From Citrobacter sp. FP75 (GTDB lineage: Bacteria; Pseudomonadota; Gammaproteobacteria; Enterobacterales; Enterobacteriaceae), in the NCBI RefSeq assembly GCF_018342065.1, contig NZ_JAFDOE010000003.1, forward strand, positions 124,001-188,000: 64,000 nucleotides of DNA, written 5' to 3'. The position numbers and the translations under genes are program-made. Positions 15,228 to 23,761 of this stretch are shown in pieces (position 1 is the first letter of the stretch; every line of letters begins with the position of its first letter). The notes beneath the pieces were generated by a model. The model saw only the letters and a program-made list of their open reading frames with translations, had not been told where the DNA came from and searched no databases.

Positions 15228-16292
15228 ATGCTCGAAATGTTGATGCAATGGTATCGCCGCCGCTTTAGCGACCCCGAAGCCATCGCCCTGCTGATTATTC
15301 TGGTTGCCGGTTTTGGCATCCTTTTCTTCTTTAGTGGGCTGTTAGCGCCGCTGCTGGTTGCCATTGTGCTGGCTTATCTGCTGGAATGGCCCACCGCGCG
15401 GCTGGAAAATATTGGCTGTTCAAGGCGTTGGGCGACATCCATTGTGCTGGTGGTGTTTGTCGGTATTCTGCTGCTGATGGCGTTTGTGGTAATGCCGGTT
15501 GCATGGCAGCAGGGGATCTACCTGATTCGTGACATGCCCGGCATGCTCAATAAGCTGTCTGATTTTGCCGCCACCCTGCCACGGCGGTATCCAGCGCTGA
15601 TGGATGCCGGCATCATTGATGCGATGGCAGAGAATATGCGCGCGCGAATGCTCAATATGGGTGATTCCGTGGTGAAATATTCGCTGGCTTCGCTGGTCGG
15701 ATTACTGACGCTGGCGGTGTATCTGGTACTCGTTCCGCTGATGGTGTTCTTCCTGGTGAAAGACAAAAGCCAGATGCTGAATGCCGTACGTCGGGTGCTG
15801 CCGCGTAACCGTGGTCTGGCCGGGCAGGTGTGGAAAGAGATGAACCAGCAAATCACCAACTATATTCGCGGCAAAGTGCTGGAAATGGTTGTAGTCGGCG
15901 TAGCGACATGGTTAGGTTTCCTGATGTTTGGCCTCAACTACTCTCTGTTGCTGGCGGTGCTGGTCGGGTTTTCGGTCCTGATCCCGTATATCGGTGCCTT
16001 TGTGGTGACCATTCCGGTGGTCGGCGTGGCGCTGTTTCAGTTTGGCCTCGGGACCGAGTTCTGGAGTTGTTTTGCCGTGTACCTGATTATTCAGGCGCTG
16101 GACGGCAACCTGCTGGTCCCGGTACTGTTCTCAGAAGCAGTAAACCTGCATCCGTTGGTGATTATTCTGTCGGTGGTTATTTTTGGCGGCCTGTGGGGAT
16201 TTTGGGGCGTATTTTTTGCCATTCCGCTGGCGACGTTAATCAAAGCGGTGGTGCATGCCTGGCCAGATGGTCAGGTGATTGACGAGCCGTAA
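15228..16292 (+). CDS. perM: AI-2E family permease PerM
   Basis: An inner-membrane protein of the AI-2E transporter (UPF0118) family with 354 residues and about 8 hydrophobic segments. Typical family parts are the paired N-terminal helices (about 17-80), a soluble segment ([19 protein letters not shown]) and a C-terminal membrane block with [17 protein letters not shown] and [18 protein letters not shown]. The start at 15228 follows GGAAGGG by 4 bases. An ATG 7 codons earlier overlaps that ribosome site. It is divergent from bepA. The transported substrate is not known; the family name does not prove AI-2 export. Confidence 0.93.
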   Translation: MLEMLMQWYRRRFSDPEAIALLIILVAGFGILFFFSGLLAPLLVAIVLAYLLEWPTARLENIGCSRRWATSIVLVVFVGILLLMAFVVMPVAWQQGIYLIRDMPGMLNKLSDFAATLPRRYPALMDAGIIDAMAENMRARMLNMGDSVVKYSLASLVGLLTLAVYLVLVPLMVFFLVKDKSQMLNAVRRVLPRNRGLAGQVWKEMNQQITNYIRGKVLEMVVVGVATWLGFLMFGLNYSLLLAVLVGFSVLIPYIGAFVVTIPVVGVALFQFGLGTEFWSCFAVYLIIQALDGNLLVPVLFSEAVNLHPLVIILSVVIFGGLWGFWGVFFAIPLATLIKAVVHAWPDGQVIDEP

Positions 16293-16302
16293 TTCGCAAA
16301 TT

Positions 16303-16323
16303 CCGGCGGCGCAATGTCGCCGG
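16303..16323. repeat. Short GC hairpin after perM
   Basis: The arms CCGGCG and CGCCGG with a 9-base loop begin 10 bases after the perM stop. It is a possible 3' stabiliser or weak terminator before yjiH. Confidence 0.35.
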
Positions 16324-16459
16324 ATCTAAACTTGTCTGACCTCTGTACACACTTTCTGAATAATCTCTCCGGGTGTCGTTTTTCTCCGTGTTTGTCTTTA
16401 ACTTGACCAATGTGATGTCTTTTTTGTCACGCAAGGAATAAGACCAACAGGAGAAAAAA

Positions 16460-17119
16460 ATGGGTCACAGCACGCACACGCAACAAAAAGTGGGATGGGT
16501 TGGCTATCTCGCCTTTTTCGTCACTATCATCCTTTTTTCCGGCATGTTTTCGAAAAGTACCGAGTGGTGGCGGGTGTTTGATTTCACCGTCCTCAACGGT
16601 GCGTTTGGCAAGGTTAATGCGGCAGGTGAGACGGTGGTTTCTTTTCGCGGTACCGGCGGTATGGGCGCAAAAGATGGATTTCTGTTCGCGCTGGAACTGG
16701 CACCTTCGGTCATTCTTTCACTCGGCATTATCTCCGTAACCGAAGGGTTGGGAGGATTGCGCGCGGCGCAACAGCTGATGACGCCGGTTCTGCGACCTTT
16801 GCTGGGTATCCCGGGCATTTGCTCGCTGGCGCTGATCGCGAATTTGCAAAATACCGATGCGGCAGCCGGGATGACCAAAGAGCTGGCGGAAGAGGGAATT
16901 ATCACCGAGCAGGAGCGCGCCATTTTTGCCTGCTGGCAAACCAGCGGTAGCGCGTGTATCACTAACTATTTTTCCTCAGGTGCGGCGCTGTTTACGATGG
17001 TTACCGTCCCGGTGATTACGCCACTGGCTGTGATCCTGGTCTTTAAATTTGTCGGTGCAAACCTGCTGCGTCTGTGGATAGCGCAGCTTGAAAATCGCCG
17101 CCTGCAGCAGGGGGCTTGA
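16460..17119 (+). CDS. yjiH: YjiH-type nucleoside-recognition (Gate) domain membrane protein
   Basis: A polytopic inner-membrane protein, 219 residues, matching E. coli YjiH (opening MGHST-TQQKVGWV). It contains the Gate/nucleoside-recognition fold with segments LSLGIISVTEGLGGLRAAQQ and ANLQNTDAAAGMTKELAEEG. A strong AGGAG precedes the start. It is the first gene of a three-gene unit yjiH-yjiG-iadA (next gene 1 base away). YjiH and YjiG look like two halves of one transporter. The association with isoaspartyl dipeptidase suggests uptake of dipeptides or amino acids, but the substrate is unknown. Confidence 0.87.
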   Translation: MGHSTHTQQKVGWVGYLAFFVTIILFSGMFSKSTEWWRVFDFTVLNGAFGKVNAAGETVVSFRGTGGMGAKDGFLFALELAPSVILSLGIISVTEGLGGLRAAQQLMTPVLRPLLGIPGICSLALIANLQNTDAAAGMTKELAEEGIITEQERAIFACWQTSGSACITNYFSSGAALFTMVTVPVITPLAVILVFKFVGANLLRLWIAQLENRRLQQGA

Positions 17120-17120
17120 G

Positions 17121-17582
17121 ATGACAACGCAGGTACGTAAGAACGTCATGGATATGTTTATCGATGGCGCAAGGCGCGGGTTTACCATTGCCACAACCAG
17201 CTTGTTGCCTAACGTTGTCATGGCGTTTGTGATTATTCAGGCGCTGAAGGTAACCGGGTTGCTCGAGATTGTCGGTCGGGTGTGTGAACCAGTGATGGCG
17301 CTGTGGGGATTGCCGGGTGAATCAGCCACTGTGTTGTTAGCGGCGGTGATGAGCATGGGCGGCGGCGTGGGCGTTTGCGCCAGTCTGGTTGTCGCCGGTG
17401 CGCTTTCGGGACATGATGCTACGGTATTGCTACCGGCCATCTACCTGATGGGCAATCCGGTGCAAAATGTCGGACGCTGTCTGGGGACGGCGGGGGTTCA
17501 TCCTCGCTATTACCCGCTTATTATTGCGGTATGCGTGATTAATGCGCTGCTTTCTATTTGGGTTATGCAGGTAATTGCCTGA
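17121..17582 (+). CDS. yjiG: YjiG-type Gate-domain membrane protein
   Basis: An inner-membrane protein of 153 residues that begins exactly like E. coli YjiG (MTTQVRKNVMDMFIDGAR). It has about four hydrophobic segments and the motif SMGGGVGVCASLVVAGALSG. The segment AIYLMGNPVQNVGRCLG is a Gate-type turn. It starts 1 base after the yjiH stop and ends 11 bases before iadA, so the three are cotranscribed. It probably forms a two-subunit carrier with YjiH (inference from adjacency and matching fold). Confidence 0.87.
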   Translation: MTTQVRKNVMDMFIDGARRGFTIATTSLLPNVVMAFVIIQALKVTGLLEIVGRVCEPVMALWGLPGESATVLLAAVMSMGGGVGVCASLVVAGALSGHDATVLLPAIYLMGNPVQNVGRCLGTAGVHPRYYPLIIAVCVINALLSIWVMQVIA

Positions 17583-17593
17583 CAAGGAAGGTT

Positions 17594-18757
17594 ATGAACT
17601 GTTCAATTCTTAATTTGACGTTGTTCCAGCGTGGACACGTTTACGCGCCAGAAGATTTGGGGCCACAGGATATTCTGGTTTCCGGCGGCAAAATTGTCGC
17701 CATCGCGCCGACGATATCTCCTGATGACTTTCCCGGCTGTGAGTGCATCAATCTTGCCGGTGCGATTGTGTGCCCTGGGTTTATCGATCAGCACGTCCAT
17801 CTGATTGGCGGTGGCGGAGAAGCGGGACCGCATACCCGCACGCCGGAAGTTCGCCTGTCGCGTCTGGTTGAAGCTGGCGTCACCTCGGTGGTGGGATTGC
17901 TGGGTACCGACGGGGTCACTCGTCACCCGGAGTCACTATTGGCGAAAACTCGTGCGCTGGAATTTGAAGGCATCAGCGCCTGGATGCTCACCGGTGCGTA
18001 CTCGTTACCTTCCCCGACCATTACCGGTAGCGTTGAGCGCGATGTAGCGCTGATCGACAAGGTGATTGGGGTGAAATGTGCGGTTTCAGACCACCGCTCG
18101 TCTGCCCCGAATACCTCGGTGCTGGCGAACATGGCGGCGCAGTCGCGCGTCGGCGGATTGTTAGGGCAGAAACCGGGGATCAGCGTCTTCCATATGGGCG
18201 ACAGCCCGCGCATGCTGGAGCCGTTGTATGACATCCTCGCGCATTCGGATGTGCCGATCACTAAGCTACTGCCAACGCATGTTAATCGCGCGGAACCGCT
18301 GTTTCAGGCGGCGTTAGCCTATGCGCGCAAAGGCGGCTATATCGACATTACCAGCAGCATTGATGAGCCCGTCGACCCGGCAACGGCTATCGCCACGGCG
18401 CTGCGTCACGAAGTCCCGCTGTCGCGTATTACCCTGAGTTCAGACGGTAACGGTAGTCAGCCGGAGTTTGACGAACACGGAAATCTGACGGGCATTGGCG
18501 TGGCCGGATTTGAATCACTGGCCGAAACGCTGCGCCAGCTGGTGACGGTTCATGCTATTCCACTGGAGCAGGCACTATGCCCGCTCACGCGCACGGTGGC
18601 GGAGTTTCTGGGGCTTGGGCATAAAGGTCGTCTGGCGGTGGGATGCGATGCGGACATTCTGGTGCTCAATGACGCGCTGGAGGTTTATCACCTGTGGGCG
18701 AAGGGCAACGCCGTGGTGAAAGAGAAGAAAGCGTGCGTTAAGGGAACGTTTGAGTGA
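17594..18757 (+). CDS. iadA: Isoaspartyl dipeptidase
   Basis: A cytoplasmic zinc amidohydrolase that cleaves dipeptides starting with beta-linked aspartate, which arise from protein damage and breakdown. The 387 residues are close to the 390 of E. coli IadA. The metal motif HVHLIGGGGE is at about 68, with later metal ligands in THVNRAE and SSDGNGSQPEFD. The C-terminal beta-sandwich ends DADILVLNDALEV. The start follows AAGGAAGG. An upstream GTG-type extension overlapping yjiG is not supported. In E. coli the same trio is found elsewhere on the chromosome; here it lies between perM and bcp. Confidence 0.93.
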   Translation: MNCSILNLTLFQRGHVYAPEDLGPQDILVSGGKIVAIAPTISPDDFPGCECINLAGAIVCPGFIDQHVHLIGGGGEAGPHTRTPEVRLSRLVEAGVTSVVGLLGTDGVTRHPESLLAKTRALEFEGISAWMLTGAYSLPSPTITGSVERDVALIDKVIGVKCAVSDHRSSAPNTSVLANMAAQSRVGGLLGQKPGISVFHMGDSPRMLEPLYDILAHSDVPITKLLPTHVNRAEPLFQAALAYARKGGYIDITSSIDEPVDPATAIATALRHEVPLSRITLSSDGNGSQPEFDEHGNLTGIGVAGFESLAETLRQLVTVHAIPLEQALCPLTRTVAEFLGLGHKGRLAVGCDADILVLNDALEVYHLWAKGNAVVKEKKACVKGTFE

Positions 18758-18763
18758 TAGCGA

Positions 18764-18802
18764 TTGTGCCGGATGGCGGCGTAAAATCCTCATCCGGCAC
18801 AA
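18764..18802. repeat. REP element after iadA
   Basis: The 12-base arms TTGTGCCGGATG and CATCCGGCACAA are perfectly complementary, and the body GGCGGCGTAAAATCCT is typical of enterobacterial REP units. It lies between the convergent iadA and bcp 3' ends. Confidence 0.85.
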
Positions 18803-18808
18803 CGTACA

Positions 18809-19279
18809 TCAGGCGTTTTCTTTCAGCCAGTTCATCACCACGTCGTGGTGATTGCTGGTTTTGAAATCATCAAACACATGTTCAATCTTGCCGTCGGCAT
18901 CAATCAGGAAGCTGATGCGGTGGATGCCATCATAGGTTTTACCCATAAATGACTTTTCTCCCCAGACGCCAAACTGCTCGCAGACCTGGTGATCTTCATC
19001 GGACAGGAGTGTGAAGTTAAGCACTTCCTTTTCCACAAAGCGAGAAAGCTTCTCAGGTTTATCGGTGCTGATCCCCAGCACTTCGACGCCTGCTTTTTTT
19101 AACTGATCCATGTTATCGCGTAAGCCACAGGCTTGTACGGTACAGCCGGGCGTCATGGCTTTCGGGTAGAAATAAACCAGAACACGCTGTCCCTGGAAGT
19201 CGGTTAAATTTACTTGTTCTCCGTCTTGATCCGGCAAGCTAAATTTCGGTGCGATATCACCGGCTTTCAGTGGGTTCAT
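18809..19279 (-). CDS. bcp: Thioredoxin-dependent thiol peroxidase (bacterioferritin comigratory protein)
   Basis: A cytoplasmic peroxiredoxin that reduces hydrogen peroxide and organic hydroperoxides with electrons from thioredoxin. The 156 residues equal E. coli Bcp. The active-site segment MTPGCTVQACGLRD shows the peroxidatic Cys and a resolving Cys five residues later. The conserved VYFYPKAMTPG precedes it. The ATG shares its A with the gcvR stop codon (TAATG), so translation of the two genes is coupled. Confidence 0.98.
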   Translation of the reverse strand: MNPLKAGDIAPKFSLPDQDGEQVNLTDFQGQRVLVYFYPKAMTPGCTVQACGLRDNMDQLKKAGVEVLGISTDKPEKLSRFVEKEVLNFTLLSDEDHQVCEQFGVWGEKSFMGKTYDGIHRISFLIDADGKIEHVFDDFKTSNHHDVVMNWLKENA

Positions 19280-19851
19280 TACTTAACTCCATCTTGTTCA
19301 TCATGCTGTGAGTAATTGACGACGTTAATACTGCCTTGCGCATTGAGTTCTGTACAGAGTGCTTTAAACGCATCCTCAATATTTGCCGAGTCATGTGACG
19401 CAGGGCTATGTGCGGTAATTTGAATAAACAGCTGGGCGGCCTTGTCGTTCTCAGCCGGTTGGGTTCGAGAAACCAGTTCGGCAATATTCATATGGTGACT
19501 GTCGAAAAGGGCGGTAAAGCGCTCAATCAAATGGGGAGAGTCGGGGACATCAACCTGCACCCATACCGTGGCGGGCATCGCTGGACGAGGGCGTGCGGTC
19601 GTGCGCTTCATCACAATCAATAAATCCAGCTCTGCGCCTTTCAACGGCAAGGTTGATTCAATCAAGGTGATGGCATTCCAGGTGCCAGACAACAGCATGA
19701 TAAACGTAAACTCGTCACCCAGCATGGCCAGTCGGCTGTCTTCAATATTACAGCCACAACTGCTGACATGACGAGTGATGGTGTTCACAATTCCTGGGCG
19801 GTCGGCACCCAGCGCAGTAATGACCAGATAGTGTTGCGATGACGATGTCAA
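19279..19851 (-). CDS. gcvR: Glycine cleavage system transcriptional repressor GcvR
   Basis: GcvR binds GcvA when glycine is low and turns it into a repressor of the gcvTHP operon. The protein is two ACT domains in tandem (about 8-80 and 90-170), starting SSQHYLVITALGADRPGIVN. The start is taken as TTG at 19851, giving 190 residues as in E. coli, with GGAAG 7 bases upstream. An ATG at 19884 would add 11 residues without homology. It is divergent from dapA and cotranscribed with bcp. Confidence 0.93.
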   Translation of the reverse strand: MTSSSQHYLVITALGADRPGIVNTITRHVSSCGCNIEDSRLAMLGDEFTFIMLLSGTWNAITLIESTLPLKGAELDLLIVMKRTTARPRPAMPATVWVQVDVPDSPHLIERFTALFDSHHMNIAELVSRTQPAENDKAAQLFIQITAHSPASHDSANIEDAFKALCTELNAQGSINVVNYSQHDEQDGVK

Positions 19852-19996
19852 ACCTGTTCTTCCTTTGAGCGGTGAGGTAATCATAAGGAAAGCATAAAAA
19901 AAACATGCATACAACAATCAGAAGGGCTCTGGTCGCTTGCTTTTATTGTCGTACCAAACGTACCATTGAGGCACTTGTTTGCACAGAGGATGGCCC

Positions 19997-20875
19997 ATGT
20001 TCACGGGAAGTATTGTCGCGCTTATTACGCCGATGGATGAGAAAGGTAAAGTCTGCCGGTCGAGCCTGAAAAAACTGATTGATTATCATGTCGCCAGCGG
20101 CACCTCGGCGATCGTTTCGGTTGGCACCACCGGTGAGTCCGCCACGCTGAGTCATGATGAACATGCCGATGTGGTGATGATGACGCTGGAGCTGGCCGAC
20201 GGGCGTATTCCGGTGATTGCCGGAACCGGCGCTAATGCGACCGCAGAAGCCATTAGTCTGACGCAGCGTTTCAACGACAGCGGTATTGTCGGCTGCCTGA
20301 CGGTGACGCCTTACTACAACCGCCCAACCCAGGAAGGTTTGTTCCAGCATTTCAAAGCCATCGCTGAACATACTGACTTGCCACAAATTCTGTATAATGT
20401 GCCGTCCCGTACTGGCTGCGATATGCTGCCTGAAACCGTGGGTCGTCTGGCGAAGGTAAAAAATATTGTCGCCATTAAAGAGGCCACAGGGAACTTAAGT
20501 CGTGTTCACCAGATCAAAGAGCTGGTTTCAGACGATTTTATTCTGCTCAGCGGTGATGATGCGACCGGGCTGGACTTTATGCAGCTCGGTGGTCATGGCG
20601 TGATTTCCGTTACTACTAACGTAGCGGCACGTGAAATGGCTGAGATGTGCAAACTGGCGGCTGAAGGGCGCTTTGCCGAGGCGCGGGTGATTAACCAGCG
20701 TCTGATGCCGTTACACAACAAACTATTTGTCGAACCCAATCCTATCCCGGTGAAATGGGCATGTAAGGAATTGGGTCTTGTGGCGACCGATACGCTACGT
20801 CTGCCGATGACGCCAATCACGGACAATGCTCGTGATATCGTCAAAGCGGCGCTTCAGCATGCCGGTTTGCTGTAA
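19997..20875 (+). CDS. dapA: 4-hydroxy-tetrahydrodipicolinate synthase
   Basis: A cytoplasmic aldolase-family enzyme condensing pyruvate with aspartate semialdehyde, the first committed step of lysine and diaminopimelate synthesis, inhibited by lysine. The 292 residues equal E. coli DapA. The Schiff-base Lys lies in VAIKEATGN, the catalytic Tyr region in [13 protein letters not shown], and [12 protein letters not shown] is the substrate loop. The start [17 protein letters not shown] is by homology; an ATG 6 codons upstream is less likely. bamC follows after 16 bases. dapE, later in the same pathway, lies 6 kb away. Confidence 0.98.
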   Translation: MFTGSIVALITPMDEKGKVCRSSLKKLIDYHVASGTSAIVSVGTTGESATLSHDEHADVVMMTLELADGRIPVIAGTGANATAEAISLTQRFNDSGIVGCLTVTPYYNRPTQEGLFQHFKAIAEHTDLPQILYNVPSRTGCDMLPETVGRLAKVKNIVAIKEATGNLSRVHQIKELVSDDFILLSGDDATGLDFMQLGGHGVISVTTNVAAREMAEMCKLAAEGRFAEARVINQRLMPLHNKLFVEPNPIPVKWACKELGLVATDTLRLPMTPITDNARDIVKAALQHAGLL

Positions 20876-20891
20876 AGTTTAGGGAGATTTG

Positions 20892-21926
20892 ATGGCTTAC
20901 TCAGTACAAAAGTCGCGCCTGGCCAAGGTTGCGGGTGTTTCGCTAGTTATGTTGCTCGCGGCCTGTAGTTCTGACTCGCGCTATAAGCGCCAGGTGAGCG
21001 GTGATGAATCCTATCTGGAGGCCGCACCGCTTGCTGAGCTTCACGCGCCAGCTGGGATGATTTTGCCGGTAACGACCGGTGATTATAATATCCCGGTGAC
21101 CAACGGCAGCGGTGCCGTGGGTAAAGCGTTGGATATTCGTCCACCGGCTCAGCCGTTAGCATTAGTCAGCGGCGCACGTACCCAGATTGCTGGTGATACG
21201 GCAACGTTACTGGTGGATAATGGTCGTGGTAACACGCTGTGGCCGCAGGTCGTCAGCGTGATTCAGGCTAAAAACTACACCATTACCAAACGTGATGATG
21301 CCAGCCAGACGTTGACCACCGATTGGGTTGACTGGAACCGTCTTGATGAAGACGAACAGTATCGCGGGCGTTATCAAATCTCGGTTAAACCGCAGGGCTA
21401 TCAGCAGGCGGTAACGGTGAAACTGATTAACCTCGAGCAGGCCGGTAAGCCGGTGGCAGATGCCGCGTCCATGCAGCGCTACAGCGCTGAGATGATGAAC
21501 GTTATCTCTGCGGGTCTGGACAAGACCGCCACCGATGCCGCGAATGCTGCGCAGAACCGCTCTGCCGCCACCATGGATGTTCAGAGCGCCGCTGATGACA
21601 CCGGCTTGCCGATGCTGGTGGTACGCGGACCGTTCAACGTGGTGTGGCAACGTCTGCCGGCAGCGCTTGAGAAAGTGGGCATGAAAGTGACCGACAGCAC
21701 CCGTTCTCAGGGCAGCATCGCCGTGACTTACAAACCACTGTCTGACAGCAACTGGCAGGAACTGGGCGCGAGCGATCCGGGTCTGGTATCCGGTGACTAC
21801 AAACTGCAGGTCGGTGATTTAGACAACCGCAGCAGCATGCAGTTTATCGATCCGAAGGGGCATACCCTGACGCAAAGCCAGAACGACGCGCTGGTTGCCG
21901 TCTTCCAGGCTGCATTCAGTAAGTAA
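20892..21926 (+). CDS. bamC: Outer-membrane assembly lipoprotein BamC
   Basis: A lipoprotein subunit of the BAM machine that inserts beta-barrel proteins into the outer membrane. The 344 residues equal E. coli BamC. The signal peptide ends in the lipobox LLAAC with Cys at about residue 25. An unstructured N-terminal segment that contacts BamD ([14 protein letters not shown]) precedes two helix-grip domains (about 100-210 and 225-344). The ATG at 20892 follows AGGGAG. It is cotranscribed with dapA and ends at a strong terminator. Confidence 0.98.
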   Translation: MAYSVQKSRLAKVAGVSLVMLLAACSSDSRYKRQVSGDESYLEAAPLAELHAPAGMILPVTTGDYNIPVTNGSGAVGKALDIRPPAQPLALVSGARTQIAGDTATLLVDNGRGNTLWPQVVSVIQAKNYTITKRDDASQTLTTDWVDWNRLDEDEQYRGRYQISVKPQGYQQAVTVKLINLEQAGKPVADAASMQRYSAEMMNVISAGLDKTATDAANAAQNRSAATMDVQSAADDTGLPMLVVRGPFNVVWQRLPAALEKVGMKVTDSTRSQGSIAVTYKPLSDSNWQELGASDPGLVSGDYKLQVGDLDNRSSMQFIDPKGHTLTQSQNDALVAVFQAAFSK

Positions 21927-21930
21927 AAAT

Positions 21931-21960
21931 AAAGGGCTGGATAACTCCAGCCCTTTTTTT
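21931..21960. terminator. Terminator after bamC
   Basis: An 11-bp stem (21931-21941 with 21946-21956, loop TAAC) is followed by a T-run. It ends the dapA-bamC unit. The purC promoter starts immediately after it. Confidence 0.9.
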
Positions 21961-21964
21961 CTGA

Positions 21965-21986
21965 TATGATACGCAAACGTGTGCGT
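21965..21986 (+). promoter_or_regulatory. purC promoter -10 with overlapping PurR operator
   Basis: A -10 hexamer TATGAT (21965-21970) directly abuts the PurR site ACGCAAACGTGTGCGT (21971-21986), one change from the symmetrical consensus. Repressor binding would cover the transcription start, 50-65 bases before the purC ATG. Confidence 0.85.
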
Positions 21987-22037
21987 CGGCAGAAAAACGC
22001 AATATTTATCGTTATTTCACACCCAGGAGTAATAAAG

Positions 22038-22751
22038 ATGCAAAAGCAAGCTGAGTTGTATCGTGGTAAAGCGAAGACCGTATACAGCACGGAAAACCCG
22101 GACCTGTTGGTGCTCGAATTCCGCAATGATACGTCAGCAGGGGATGGCGCGCGCATCGAACAGTTCGATCGTAAAGGCATGGTGAACAACAAGTTCAACC
22201 ATTTCATTATGACCAAACTGCAAGAAGCGGGCATTCCGACCCAGATGGAGCGACTGCTATCCGATACCGAATGTCTGGTGAAAAAACTGGAGATGGTGCC
22301 GGTTGAGTGCGTGGTGCGTAACCGCGCGGCAGGTTCCCTGGTGAAGCGTTTAGGCGTTGAGGAAGGTATTGAACTGAATCCGCCGCTGTTTGATCTGTTC
22401 CTGAAAAACGATGCTATGCACGATCCAATGATTAACGATTCCTATTGCGAAACTTTTGGTTGGGTGAGCAAAGAGAATCTGGCACGGATGAAAGAGCTGA
22501 CCTACAAAGCCAACGACGTGCTGAAAAAAATGTTTGATGATGCGGGTCTGATTCTGGTCGACTTCAAACTTGAGTTTGGCTTGTATAAAGGTGAAGTTGT
22601 TCTGGGTGATGAATTCTCTCCGGACGGTAGCCGTCTGTGGGACAAAGAAACGCTGGATAAAATGGACAAAGATCGCTTCCGCCAGAGTCTGGGCGGCCTG
22701 ATCGAAGCCTATGAAGCCGTCGCACATCGCCTGGGTGTGAAGTTAGACTGA
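22038..22751 (+). CDS. purC: SAICAR synthetase
   Basis: A cytoplasmic ATP-dependent ligase joining aspartate to CAIR in purine synthesis. The 237 residues equal E. coli PurC. The nucleotide-binding start is [19 protein letters not shown]. The conserved [13 protein letters not shown] and LVDFKLEFG segments are present. The ATG at 22038 follows AGGAGT by 8 bases. Upstream in-frame codons lie in the operator and are not used. It is regulated by PurR together with purMN in this window. Confidence 0.98.
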   Translation: MQKQAELYRGKAKTVYSTENPDLLVLEFRNDTSAGDGARIEQFDRKGMVNNKFNHFIMTKLQEAGIPTQMERLLSDTECLVKKLEMVPVECVVRNRAAGSLVKRLGVEEGIELNPPLFDLFLKNDAMHDPMINDSYCETFGWVSKENLARMKELTYKANDVLKKMFDDAGLILVDFKLEFGLYKGEVVLGDEFSPDGSRLWDKETLDKMDKDRFRQSLGGLIEAYEAVAHRLGVKLD

Positions 22752-22759
22752 TCCTCCCC

Positions 22760-22785
22760 TGAGCCGGCGATCGCTCTCCGGCTCA
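22760..22785 (+). terminator. Hairpin after purC
   Basis: The 8-bp arms TGAGCCGG and CCGGCTCA enclose a 10-base loop, 9 bases after the purC stop. The following sequence is only weakly T-rich, so this is a moderate terminator candidate. Confidence 0.45.
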
Positions 22786-22879
22786 TCAATTCCCCCCTTA
22801 TTTGATTACTGTTTCTTATGGTAATCCTGTTCCGAACCGCCTACGATCATCATCATAATGAATAAAAGTTGAGGTGATT

Positions 22880-23746
22880 ATGCGCTGGCAAGGGCGTCGC
22901 GAAAGCGACAATGTAGACGACAGACGTAATAGCTCGGGCGGCGGACCTTCTATGGGCGGGCCGGGTTTTCGTTTGCCAAGCGGTAAAGGCGGCATCATCC
23001 TGCTGATTGTGGTACTGGTGGCGGGGTATTATGGCGTAGATCTCACTGGGCTAATGACCGGTCAACCCGTTTCGCAGCAGCAATCAACGCGATCCATTAG
23101 TCCGAATGATGATGAGGCGGCGAAATTTACCTCGGTGATCCTCGCCACGACCGAAGACACCTGGGGACAGCAATTTGAAAAAATGGGCCGCACCTATCAG
23201 CAACCTAAGCTGGTAATGTACCGTGGCGCGACGCGAACAGGATGCGGCGCGGGCCAGTCAGTAATGGGCCCGTTTTATTGCCCTGCCGATGGCACCGTTT
23301 ATATCGATCTCTCCTTCTATGATGACATGAAAAGCAAGCTGGGCGCTGACGGTGATTTCGCTCAGGGCTATGTCATTGCACATGAAGTTGGCCACCACGT
23401 GCAGAAGTTGTTGGGCATAGAACCGAAAGTTCGCCAGATGCAGCAGAATGCTTCCCAGGCGGAAGTGAACCGTCTTTCCGTGCGTATGGAGCTGCAGGCC
23501 GATTGCTTTGCTGGCGTCTGGGGTCACAGTATGCAGCAGCAGGGTGTGCTGGAAACAGGCGATCTGGAAGAGGCGCTTAACGCCGCCCAGGCAATTGGTG
23601 ACGATCGTCTGCAGCAGCAGGGGCAAGGACGCGTGGTGCCGGACAGCTTTACGCATGGCACCTCTGAACAGCGACTTAGCTGGTTCAAACGCGGTTTTGA
23701 TAGCGGCGACCCGGCACAATGTAATACCTTTGGCAAAGGCATTTAA
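22880..23746 (+). CDS. ypfJ: Putative neutral zinc metallopeptidase YpfJ
   Basis: A membrane-anchored protein of the neutral zinc metallopeptidase family, 288 residues. The N-terminal 35 residues are basic and Gly-rich. One helix ([19 protein letters not shown]) at about 37-55 anchors it, and the soluble domain carries the zinc motif HEVGHH (about 171) with a downstream ligand region ([14 protein letters not shown]). A Gln-rich stretch lies near the C-terminus. The ATG follows GAGG by 5 bases; a GTG two codons upstream is the alternative. Substrate and role are not known. tmcA follows after 15 bases. Confidence 0.9.
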   Translation: MRWQGRRESDNVDDRRNSSGGGPSMGGPGFRLPSGKGGIILLIVVLVAGYYGVDLTGLMTGQPVSQQQSTRSISPNDDEAAKFTSVILATTEDTWGQQFEKMGRTYQQPKLVMYRGATRTGCGAGQSVMGPFYCPADGTVYIDLSFYDDMKSKLGADGDFAQGYVIAHEVGHHVQKLLGIEPKVRQMQQNASQAEVNRLSVRMELQADCFAGVWGHSMQQQGVLETGDLEEALNAAQAIGDDRLQQQGQGRVVPDSFTHGTSEQRLSWFKRGFDSGDPAQCNTFGKGI

Positions 23747-23761
23747 GATTTTGAGGCAGGG

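Noticed and set aside
13538-15364. 608-codon reading of bepA
   Set aside because: The extra 121 residues cross the promoter region and enter perM; the E. coli-length start at 15001 is clearly right.
16410-16440. CRP site before yjiH (TGTGA and GTCAC arms)
   Set aside because: The arms are 10 or more bases apart rather than 6, so CRP symmetry is not met.
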